Source: Nostoc sp. ATCC 43529 (lineage in GTDB: Bacteria; Cyanobacteriota; Cyanobacteriia; Cyanobacteriales; Nostocaceae). From it: a stretch of 64,000 bases of DNA. Positions 9,297-16,404 of the stretch are shown piece by piece. Numbering within the stretch: position 1 is the first letter of the stretch; each line of letters starts with the position of its first letter. The translations under genes and the position numbers were made by a program. The notes under the pieces were generated by a model, which was given only the letters and a program-made list of their open reading frames with translations, ran no database searches and had not been told where the DNA came from. The stretch lies in NCBI GenBank assembly GCA_003326205.1, contig LWTK01000001.1, positions 124,001-188,000 of the forward strand, read 5' to 3'.

Positions 9297-10316
9297 TTAG
9301 CTAGCTAGATAACTACGTACTTGTTCTTTTTGGCGTCTTAGAAGACTTAGAGCTTTTTGTTCTATTTGACGCACTCGTTCTCGACTAATGCCCATGCGAT
9401 CGCCAATTTGTGCTAAAGAAAGTTCATGTCCATCTGTCAGGCCAAAACGCAAGGTTAAAATTTCTCGTTGCTGGGGAGATAACTTTGACAATAAGTTTTG
9501 TAAGTCTTGGTGTAAGGACTCTTCAGCGGCGTAGTCTTCGGGAGAAAGTCCGTCATCTTGCAATATATCTTGCAATTCTGTATCCTGTTGTTCGCCAACT
9601 CGTGCTTCTAGGGAAAATGGCTGACGCGCTAAAAATAAACACTCACGAATTTGGCTAGGTGTCAAAGACAACGCTTCGGCAATTTCAGCAGTACTGGGAA
9701 CGCGACCTAATTGTTGAGATAATTCTCGCTGTACCCGCTTAATTTTATTCAGTTTTTCAAATATGTGAATTGGTAGTCTAATTGTACGTCCTTGTTGAGC
9801 GATCGCTCGCGTGATTCCTTGACGAATCCACCAGTAAGCATAGGTTGAAAACTTATAACCAAGAGCAGGATCGAATTTATCTACACCTCGTTCTAAACCC
9901 AAAGTTCCTTCTTGGATTAAATCCATAAATTCTAAGTTGCGGTGCTGATATTTTTTCGCCACAGCTACCACTAACCTGAGGTTAGCTTGAATCATTTTCT
10001 GCTTGGCTTGCTGTCCTTGATTTAGCTGTTGCTGCAATTCCTCAACACTCAAGTTCATTTGCTCTGACCATTCTTGCAGCGTGGGTTGATGTTTGAGTTT
10101 CACAGCCAATTCTTCTTTAGCCGCTAATAAATTCATCATCTGCTGCACTTGCTCGGCAAAAATAATCTCTTGCTCACGAGTCAACAAATCTACACGCCCG
10201 ATCTCTTGCAGATAAATACGCACAATATCATCTGTAGTTCGAGCTTTTTTATCTGCAACTAAACTTTTTTTCTGCGTTTTTTGAACTTCGGTTTGTGGAG
10301 ATGTTAAGTTGCTCAT
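9297..10316 (-). CDS. Group 2 RNA polymerase sigma factor (RpoD family)
   Basis: 339 residues from ATG 10316. Region 1.2 (DDIVRIYLQEIGRVDLLTREQE) starts at about residue 29. Region 2 has NLRLVVAVAKKY and the core-binding/-10 segment FSTYAYWWIRQGITRAIA; region 3 follows; region 4 holds the helix-turn-helix LSLAQIGDRMGISRERVRQIE close to the C-terminus. The absence of a long N-terminal region 1.1 and the size fit group 2 (SigB/C/D/E-like) cyanobacterial sigma factors, which direct stress, carbon/nitrogen or stationary-phase transcription. Which paralogue this is cannot be decided by eye. A 645-bp gene-free AT-rich leader region lies upstream. Confidence 0.93.
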   Translation of the reverse strand: MSNLTSPQTEVQKTQKKSLVADKKARTTDDIVRIYLQEIGRVDLLTREQEIIFAEQVQQMMNLLAAKEELAVKLKHQPTLQEWSEQMNLSVEELQQQLNQGQQAKQKMIQANLRLVVAVAKKYQHRNLEFMDLIQEGTLGLERGVDKFDPALGYKFSTYAYWWIRQGITRAIAQQGRTIRLPIHIFEKLNKIKRVQRELSQQLGRVPSTAEIAEALSLTPSQIRECLFLARQPFSLEARVGEQQDTELQDILQDDGLSPEDYAAEESLHQDLQNLLSKLSPQQREILTLRFGLTDGHELSLAQIGDRMGISRERVRQIEQKALSLLRRQKEQVRSYLAS

Positions 10317-10961
10317 GTTTATTCACTCCTATGTAACCTTATGAATTTAGTGGTATCAAGTCTAGATACCCAGAACCATAGCCCTTTTACACCGTTAATC
10401 TACCCATTGCCAAGACTAATGAATTTCCGTCTTTAATACATTAAAAGTCAGTTATTGAAAATAATCAACTCTAAATCAACTTCGTCCTAATATTACCATC
10501 TTCAATCCTGGCAAATCAATTATCAAAGGTATTATTTAGCATATATTTTCAAGCAGTCACACTCTTCAATATGTGCCTTTTGCATATCCTCAAGTTTATT
10601 GAATACAAAATGAACATTTTTGCCTCTAACTTATGATTAAATTATTTAATTAAATAGTAAATATTTTATTTATACATAATTAACCTTTAGATAGAATTGT
10701 AGTTGATGGTGTCCAGTTTACCATTAATTCAAGATTGCCAACAAAATTTAAAACTAACTAAAAACATTGACTAAGTTTCATCTGCGATTGATTAAAAAAT
10801 AAAATTGGGGACATATTCTCTATATTCGAGATTAATTTCAAAGTATGCAAAGTGTTATGAGAGTAATTTTTTGTTGAAAAATCAGCACTTATTCTTGTAA
10901 AGTTGCTCGGCGGATATCAGACAAAAGTTACATAAAATCAACTTTAAAGAGATTTGAGGCG
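10317..10961. other. Long AT-rich upstream region of the sigma factor gene
   Basis: No ORF with protein-like composition and no clear hairpin was seen. As the region directly upstream of a sigma factor gene it probably contains regulated promoters, but none can be assigned by eye. Confidence 0.4.
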
Positions 10962-11147
10962 TTAAATGAACGCGTGGCTATCTGTGGCGATCGCACTTGT
11001 GCCAGATTGCACGCAGATATGTGCATCAGCGGTGGTATTATAGGTGTAATGGTTAGTGACGACATTCTTCAGACTAAAAGTAGTAACAGTGGTCACATTA
11101 ACACCAAGGATAATAGTTGGCAAGACAGCAACACCCGCGATCGCCAT
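10962..11147 (-). CDS. Possible small hypothetical protein (61 aa)
   Basis: From the ATG at 11147 (within a HIP1 site) the frame encodes a short hydrophobic N-terminus (MAIAGVAVLPTIILGVN), a threonine-rich middle and a polar C-terminus ending at TAA 10962. The frame extends further upstream only by translating the heptanucleotide array, so that extension is not accepted. There are no recognisable motifs. It could be a fragment of a larger lost gene or a chance frame. Confidence 0.3.
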   Translation of the reverse strand: MAIAGVAVLPTIILGVNVTTVTTFSLKNVVTNHYTYNTTADAHICVQSGTSAIATDSHAFI

Positions 11148-11164
11148 TAAGATTGTCTGAAAGT

Positions 11165-11211
11165 AATAGGCAATAGGCAATAGGCAATAGGCAATAGGCA
11201 ATAGGCAATAG
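11165..11211. repeat. CCTATTG-type heptanucleotide array
   Basis: Between six and seven perfect copies of GGCAATA (CCTATTG on the other strand). It directly abuts the possible 61-residue ORF. Confidence 0.9.
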
Positions 11212-11546
11212 TAAAAAAGACGGCTCAAGGTGTACTGAGTTTTTTCACGAAATCAAATACTAGTCCTGTAGATGATGCGGGGACACAAAAACGCGGAGAT
11301 TGATTTGTTACGAGATGCTAGAGAATTGCTATTAAGGCATAAAACCCTCGTAAAATCCCTACACCAAGGGACTTGCAACTCTATTGCCAGTTGCCAGTTG
11401 CCTATTGCCCAATACAGTTCCGATAATACCAAAACACTTGTAGAGACGGCGATTTATCGCGTCTGGTAAAACCCACAATTTTGTACAATTAGCCCTTAAC
11501 TGAACCGTATTCACTCATTGCCCATTGCCCATTGCCCATTGCCTAA
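11212..11546. other. Intergenic with repeat fragments
   Basis: Contains short runs of TTGCCAG/TTGCCTA (11385-11412) and CATTGCC heptamers (11517-11543). A degenerate relative of the GTAGAGA palindrome is near 11440-11467. An open frame at 11272-11469 is assembled from these repeats and is not accepted as a gene. Confidence 0.5.
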
Positions 11547-14500
11547 TTACCTTGTCCTCAACAACTGCACAAACGTATTACTCACCGTATTGTCTTTGGT
11601 GTCGGCGGCGTATTGAATCAATTCTTCCCGCAGTTTTTTGGCTGCATCTATCTCAAGTAAGGTTGCTAGCAGGAAGTAAACGCCACGAAATCGGGGGTCG
11701 CCCATTCTATCAACTAATAATCCTTCGGCGGCATCGCTTTCGCCGAGAAAGTTTTGCACCAAGAAGAAGTCCATGATTTTATCGTGGCGGAAGCACCATT
11801 CTTTTTTAGCTTCGCCTTTTTCATCTTGCCACTGACGAGTGACTACCATTTTGTATTTCTCGTCTGACAAAGACATGACGACTTGGTGAAATTCATCGGC
11901 GGGTAAGGCTTGTTTGTCTTGGACTCGCATTTCGTAGACGGCGGCCGAGAATTTCTTTAAGGGAAATTCTTGATTCCATTCTTTGAGGTATTCTGCCGCC
12001 ATTAAGTTGTATTGCTGTTCTTGCAGGCGAAACAAGTTTGGGTGTTTGCCTTGTGATAGCATGAGCGCCACCACAGTTAAATCCATTGGATTGGATAGAA
12101 TTCGGCGGACAGCATCTAACTCTTCTTGGGCTTGTTGCTGTTTGAGGACTTCTGTTAAATAATTGGCGCAGGCTTTTTCGTAATCAATACCTTGAATTTT
12201 GGCATCTTTGGGCAGTCGTGGCTGACGGGAGATCAAAAACTCTTGAATTTGTTTTTGCTCAAGGGGTTGCAATTTATATGTTTTGGCTGTTGAGGGGGGT
12301 GTCCACTCTAAAGGCTGGGTAGTCATTATAATGTTGCCCCGGAAATAGCTTTCCACAAACTGGCAGATTTTGGCGCGGGTTTCGGCGGTGACTTCGTTGA
12401 GTCCGTCGATGCAGATATCTATAGCGCCACTGTAAATCAGGTTTTTCAGGAAGCCGGCATCTTGGGCTTGGCCGTGTAGCTTGTCTTGGATGGCTTCAAT
12501 TACGCCTTTTTGACATTTTTGGGCAGGGAGATAAACGATGATACGCTGGGAGTTTTGCAATAAATGGCGGAGAAACATCGACTTGCCTAAGCCGGAATCT
12601 CCTTCTAAGATAATTTGTCCTTGAATGCTGGGGAGGGCTGCGGTAATGGGGAGGATGTCTCCTGAAGTGGGGACTTTGACTTTTGATTCTGGGAAGTATG
12701 ACTGGTCATTAAAATTATCTAACCCAGCATCGGCTAAGAGGGAAGGTTTGAAGGGTTCAAATAATTTGCGGCGGAAGGGGGGAAACCAGGTGAGGAGAAA
12801 GCCGACATAGCCGACGCCTAAGATTCGGCGTACCCAAGGGTTCCAGAAGAAGATGGCTTGGACTTGGGGAAATTTGGGGTAGGCAAAGATGAGGGCAAGC
12901 CAAAAGGCAATGTGAATGATGATGGTGTTTCTGGCTTTGAAAAACCACTGCCAACCCTCAAGGTTAATTATCTGTGACTGCACCGCATAAGCTTTAGGAG
13001 GGTAGAAAGTTTTGAGGTTGTTGTAGTGGGATTGTAGCAAACCAATATCTTGCCATTGCCAATTAACTTTTTTGTTCTCGGCAACTATTGAAATTTGTTC
13101 TGCTAAATCTTCTCTTAATCTCTCCAAGTCTTTACTCGGTTCCCACGCTTTGAAAAAAACCTCCAGCGTTTTCTTGCCTTCATCGTGGGTAAGTTGTTCG
13201 GGAATTGTTTTTCTTTCAGGTCTACCCAGCCATGTCAGTAGCGTTTTTACTTCATCATTGCCACCACTCAGGAAGTAAGACCAAAACCGCCAAAATTCAA
13301 AGTTTCCTGCACCTGACCCAAATATTCCCTGGTTTGGCTCATAGACATAATTCAAAACTATAACAACTTCTTCCAACTTGAGTTGTTTTATCTTCCCCAA
13401 TGCCGATGCCGCATCATAACGAACGTCGGCGTCCACCTTTTCATCCTTGAGGAAATCGAGGATGTCAGGGACATACTTGGCTGCGGCGTCTCCCAAGTTG
13501 CCCAATGCCGATGCCGCACCTGAACGAACGGTGGCGGACACCTTTTCATCCTTGAGGAAATTGAGGATGTCAGGGACATACTTGGCTGCGGCGTCTCCCA
13601 AGTTGCCCAATGCCGATGCCGCACTGCCGCGAACGTCGGCGTCCACCTTTTCATCCTTGAGGATATTAGCGATGTCAGGGACATACTTGGCTGCGGCGTT
13701 TCCCAAGTTGCCCAATGCCGATGCCGCACCTGAACGAACGGTGGCGGACACCTTTTCATCCTTGAGGAAATTGAGGATGTCAGGGACATACTTGGCTGCG
13801 GCGTCTCCCAAGTTGCCCAATGCCGATGCCGCACTGCCGCGAACGTCGGCGTCCACCTTTTCATCCTTGAGGAAATCGAGGATGTCAGGGACATACTTGG
13901 CTGCGGCGTCTCCCAAGTTGCCCAATGCCGATGCCGCACGATAACGAACGGTGGCGGACACCTTTTCATCCTTGAGGAAATTGAGGATGTCAGGGACATA
14001 CTTGGCTGCGGCGTCTCCCAAGTTGCCCAATGCCGATGCCGCACCTGAACGAACGGCGGCGTCCACCTTTTCATCCTTGAGGAAATCGAGGATGTCAGGG
14101 ACATACTTGGCTGCGGCGTCTCCCAAGTTGCCCAATGCCGATGCCGCACCTGAACGAACGGTGGCGGACACCTTTTCATCCTTGAGGAAATCGAGGATGT
14201 CAGGGACATACTTGGCTGCGGCGTCTCCCAAGTTGCCCAATGCCGATGCCGCACGATAACGAACGTCGGCGTCCACCTTTTCATCCTTGAGGAAATTGAG
14301 GATGTCAGGGACATACTTGGCTGCGGCGTCTCCCAAGTTGCCCAATGCCGATGCCGCACTGCCGCGAACGTCGGCGTCCACCTTTTCATCCTTGAGGATA
14401 TTAGCGATGTCAGGGACATACTTGGCTGCGGCGTTTCCCAAGTTGCCCAATGCCGATGCCGCACTGCCGCGAACGTTGGCGTCCACCTTTTCATCCTTGA

Positions 14501-15092
14501 GGATATTAGCGATGTCAGGGACATACTTGGCTGCGGCGTCTCCCAAGTTGCCCAATGCCGATGCCGCACTGCCGCGAACGTTGGCGTCCACCTTTTCATC
14601 CTTGAGGATATTAGCGATGTCAGGGACATACTTGGCTGCGGCGTCTCCCAAGTTGCCCAATGCCGATGCCGCACCTGAACGAACGGTGGCGTCCACCTTT
14701 TCATCCTTGAGGATATTAGCGATGTCAGGGACATACTTGGCTGCGGCGTCTCCCAAGTTGCCCAATGCCGATGCCGCACCTGAACGAACGGTGGCGTCCA
14801 CCTTTTCATCTTTAAGGATATTGGCTGCTTTCTGGGCAATATCCTCTGGTTTCTTGACCACGGATTTTAATTCTTTGAGATTATATTCAACTAATTTATC
14901 CAGAGCATATTTCTTAACTTGGTCGTGTCCATCATCAAGGGCTGCTGATATACCGTTAATCTGCCAATCTTGGGGTTTGGGGGTTTCTTCGGCGTTTACC
15001 CAAGGTAGAGAGAGGAGGAAAGTTAGGAGTAGGGTGAAACTAAAAAGGAAAAAGAGCAGGAGCTTGCTGTTCTGGCGGGGTGTGATGAGCAT
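11547..15092 (-). CDS. Membrane-attached HEAT-repeat/NACHT NTPase
   Basis: 1181 residues from ATG 15092 (MLITPRQNSK), where a signal-peptide-like stretch begins; the frame is open 38 codons further up without a convincing start. Layout: hydrophobic segment about 11-33 ending in VNAEE; 14 tandem HEAT-like units about 89-573; a linker; a hydrophobic helix about 720-737 (IIIHIAFWLALIFAY) and a second about 755-770; then a NACHT-type NTPase with P-loop GDSGLGKS at about 831-838 and Walker B IDICIDGLNEV near 890-900; and a helical C-terminus with FRHDKIMDFFLVQNFL. NACHT proteins are STAND NTPases that switch on when the repeat domain senses a ligand; many act in bacterial immunity or signalling. 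Here the repeats would lie outside the membrane if the leader is exported, which is unusual. No separate effector domain or partner gene is seen. Confidence 0.85.
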   Translation of the reverse strand: MLITPRQNSKLLLFFLFSFTLLLTFLLSLPWVNAEETPKPQDWQINGISAALDDGHDQVKKYALDKLVEYNLKELKSVVKKPEDIAQKAANILKDEKVDATVRSGAASALGNLGDAAAKYVPDIANILKDEKVDATVRSGAASALGNLGDAAAKYVPDIANILKDEKVDANVRGSAASALGNLGDAAAKYVPDIANILKDEKVDANVRGSAASALGNLGNAAAKYVPDIANILKDEKVDADVRGSAASALGNLGDAAAKYVPDILNFLKDEKVDADVRYRAASALGNLGDAAAKYVPDILDFLKDEKVSATVRSGAASALGNLGDAAAKYVPDILDFLKDEKVDAAVRSGAASALGNLGDAAAKYVPDILNFLKDEKVSATVRYRAASALGNLGDAAAKYVPDILDFLKDEKVDADVRGSAASALGNLGDAAAKYVPDILNFLKDEKVSATVRSGAASALGNLGNAAAKYVPDIANILKDEKVDADVRGSAASALGNLGDAAAKYVPDILNFLKDEKVSATVRSGAASALGNLGDAAAKYVPDILDFLKDEKVDADVRYDAASALGKIKQLKLEEVVIVLNYVYEPNQGIFGSGAGNFEFWRFWSYFLSGGNDEVKTLLTWLGRPERKTIPEQLTHDEGKKTLEVFFKAWEPSKDLERLREDLAEQISIVAENKKVNWQWQDIGLLQSHYNNLKTFYPPKAYAVQSQIINLEGWQWFFKARNTIIIHIAFWLALIFAYPKFPQVQAIFFWNPWVRRILGVGYVGFLLTWFPPFRRKLFEPFKPSLLADAGLDNFNDQSYFPESKVKVPTSGDILPITAALPSIQGQIILEGDSGLGKSMFLRHLLQNSQRIIVYLPAQKCQKGVIEAIQDKLHGQAQDAGFLKNLIYSGAIDICIDGLNEVTAETRAKICQFVESYFRGNIIMTTQPLEWTPPSTAKTYKLQPLEQKQIQEFLISRQPRLPKDAKIQGIDYEKACANYLTEVLKQQQAQEELDAVRRILSNPMDLTVVALMLSQGKHPNLFRLQEQQYNLMAAEYLKEWNQEFPLKKFSAAVYEMRVQDKQALPADEFHQVVMSLSDEKYKMVVTRQWQDEKGEAKKEWCFRHDKIMDFFLVQNFLGESDAAEGLLVDRMGDPRFRGVYFLLATLLEIDAAKKLREELIQYAADTKDNTVSNTFVQLLRTR
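13396..14826 (-). repeat. 105-bp coding tandem repeat encoding 14 HEAT-like units
   Basis: Each unit is 105 bp (35 residues), beginning KYVPD, containing LKDEKV and ASALGNLG and ending DAAA; the first unit is shorter and the last degenerates after ASALGK. The units are nearly identical in DNA. Changes concentrate at unit positions 7-9 (ANI, LNF or LDF), 16, 18, 21-22 (SG, GS, YR or YD) and 32. Because the period is divisible by three, long open frames appear in other frames on both strands; these are shadows. Confidence 0.95.
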
Positions 15093-15287
15093 AATAGGGA
15101 GCAAGATGGCAGATTCCAGGCGGTTATGGGTATAATACCAAGCTTGCAATTGGTAATTCCTGATTGAGAAAGTCGGATCTTGTGGGATAAGCTCTCTAGC
15201 CCACACAGGTCATAGGACGGGCGAGACACCCATCCCACAAGAATAGTTAAATATTTTTTAGTTGGAAATGCCTTAATTTTGATTGAT

Positions 15288-15589
15288 GAGTATCAAAGAC
15301 TCGCCGACGAGTATCAAAAACTCGCTCACGAGTATCAAAGACTCGCCGACGAGTATCAAAGACTCTCGCGCGAGTATCAAAGACTCGTCCACGAGTATCA
15401 AAAACTCGCTCATGAGTATCAAAGACTCGCCGACGAGTATCAAAGACTCGCCGACGAGTATTAAAGACTCGTTCACGAGTATCAAAAACTCGCCGACGAG
15501 TATTAAAGACTCGTTCACGAGTATTAAAGACTCGCCGACGAGTATCAAAGACTCGTTCACGAGTATTAAAGACTCTCGCGCGAGTATTA
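15288..15589. repeat. 21-bp tandem array of short palindromes
   Basis: Fourteen full units with period exactly 21 bp start at 15288, and a fifteenth is split by the element at 15590-15755 and resumes at 15756. Each unit reads GAGTATCAAAGACTCG (with T/C and G/A variants) plus five bases. Every ACTC arm pairs with the GAGT of the next unit around a four-base loop (CCGA, CTCA, TCCA or TTCA), or forms CTCGCGCGAG. It lies 196 bp upstream of the HEAT/NACHT start codon. All three frames are open for long stretches only because 21 is a multiple of three; coding is not supported. Confidence 0.92.
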
Positions 15590-15755
15590 GAGGTTGTTTG
15601 AAAAGTGGTAGGTTGTGATTTTTATTACCCCCCTTAATCCCCCCTTATAAAGGGGGGAAACAAGAAAATCCGGTTCCCTCCCCTTTATAAGGGGAGGGTT
15701 AGGGTGGGGTAAAAGAAGATTTTGATACATCAATCATGACTTTTCAAACATCCTC
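15590..15755. mobile_element. MITE-like element, 166 bp, inserted into the 21-bp array
   Basis: Terminal inverted repeats of 17 bp with one mismatch (GAGGTTGTTTGAAAAGT and its GAGGATG counterpart). It is flanked by a TTA direct duplication (15587-15589 and 15756-15758). Removing the element and one TTA restores an intact repeat unit. The interior is a second imperfect inverted repeat of C-rich/G-rich arms around TTATAAA. There is no transposase, so it must be mobilised in trans; the TTA target resembles IS5-type insertion, but TA is also possible. Confidence 0.85.
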
Positions 15756-15786
15756 TTAAAGACTCTTGCAGAAGTTGAGCAAACAC

Positions 15787-15814
15787 AAAGGGGAAAAGAT
15801 AACTTTTCCCCTTT
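15787..15814 (-). terminator. Hairpin downstream of the 158-aa gene
   Basis: Perfect 12-bp stem (AAAGGGGAAAAG and its complement) with loop ATAA, 34 bp beyond the stop codon of the leftward gene. The strong stem followed by T-rich sequence is consistent with a factor-independent terminator. Confidence 0.7.
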
Positions 15815-15847
15815 GATCTTTCTCCTATCTCTAGCAAGGTTTACAGT

Positions 15848-16324
15848 CTATGAACTAGAAGCAGCTTTAGCAGGTTTACTCTTCATAGCTTTAAAACGAT
15901 CGCCCAATTGTTGAGCAACACTTTTTAACCCTGGAGTTTTCTTTGCAGCAGTCTTGACATAATCATATACTGTCAAACTACTACCCATTGCTTCACTTCC
16001 CACTGCCATTAAGGTATCATCTACTTGTTCTGTGAGTTGTCGCAGTCCAATCAAAAGTTCGGTGAGTGTGACAGCTAATTGATAATCCCGCACAAATTCC
16101 TCTACATCAAAGCTGGCTGGGAGAATTTCTCGGTTAGTCTGGGCAGCAGTCAAGCTATTGTTGACAAAAGCTAGGCTTTTATCGCCCATCTTAAATAACT
16201 TGCGTCGTTCTTCCACACTTAGAGTCACCAGAAAAGGCAACTTTGCTTGGATAGTCGCAAAGGCAGCTTTAATTTCTTGGATATCTGCTGCCGAAAGGGA
16301 GCCGGTAATGTTTTGGTAAGCCAT
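15848..16324 (-). CDS. Conserved hypothetical protein (158 aa)
   Basis: 158 residues from ATG 16324. Predicted mostly helical and soluble: SAADIQEIKAAFATIQAKL near the N-terminus, a central amphipathic stretch around residues 75-105 (LAVTLTELLIGLRQLTEQVDD), and a basic alanine/serine-rich tail. No signal peptide or catalytic motif is seen. It is followed by a strong hairpin terminator and is probably a single-gene unit. The composition suggests a real cyanobacterial protein of unknown role; I do not recognise a named domain. Confidence 0.7.
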   Translation of the reverse strand: MAYQNITGSLSAADIQEIKAAFATIQAKLPFLVTLSVEERRKLFKMGDKSLAFVNNSLTAAQTNREILPASFDVEEFVRDYQLAVTLTELLIGLRQLTEQVDDTLMAVGSEAMGSSLTVYDYVKTAAKKTPGLKSVAQQLGDRFKAMKSKPAKAASSS

Positions 16325-16404
16325 CGGATCTTTACCGTGGTAATTTTTGTTATGATTCCCACTGATAAAGGCGATCGCACAGAGGCTCCGAATCAGAATT
16401 ACCT

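Noticed and set aside
11272..11469. 65-codon plus-strand frame
   Set aside because: Composed of dispersed-repeat and heptamer sequence, with no protein-like character.
13388..14839. 483-codon minus-strand frame rich in MKRW and RHRHWATWETPQP repeats
   Set aside because: It is the HEAT array read in another frame; a 105-bp period keeps every frame open. The same holds for the plus-strand frames at 13447-15135.
15288..15589. CRISPR array
   Set aside because: Units are contiguous 21-bp tandem repeats with no unique spacers and no cas genes.
15273..15618. Three overlapping open frames over the 21-bp array, including a DEYQRLA heptad frame
   Set aside because: Openness follows from a period divisible by three; the heptad frame is stopped by TAA in several units and there is no start signal or conserved neighbour.
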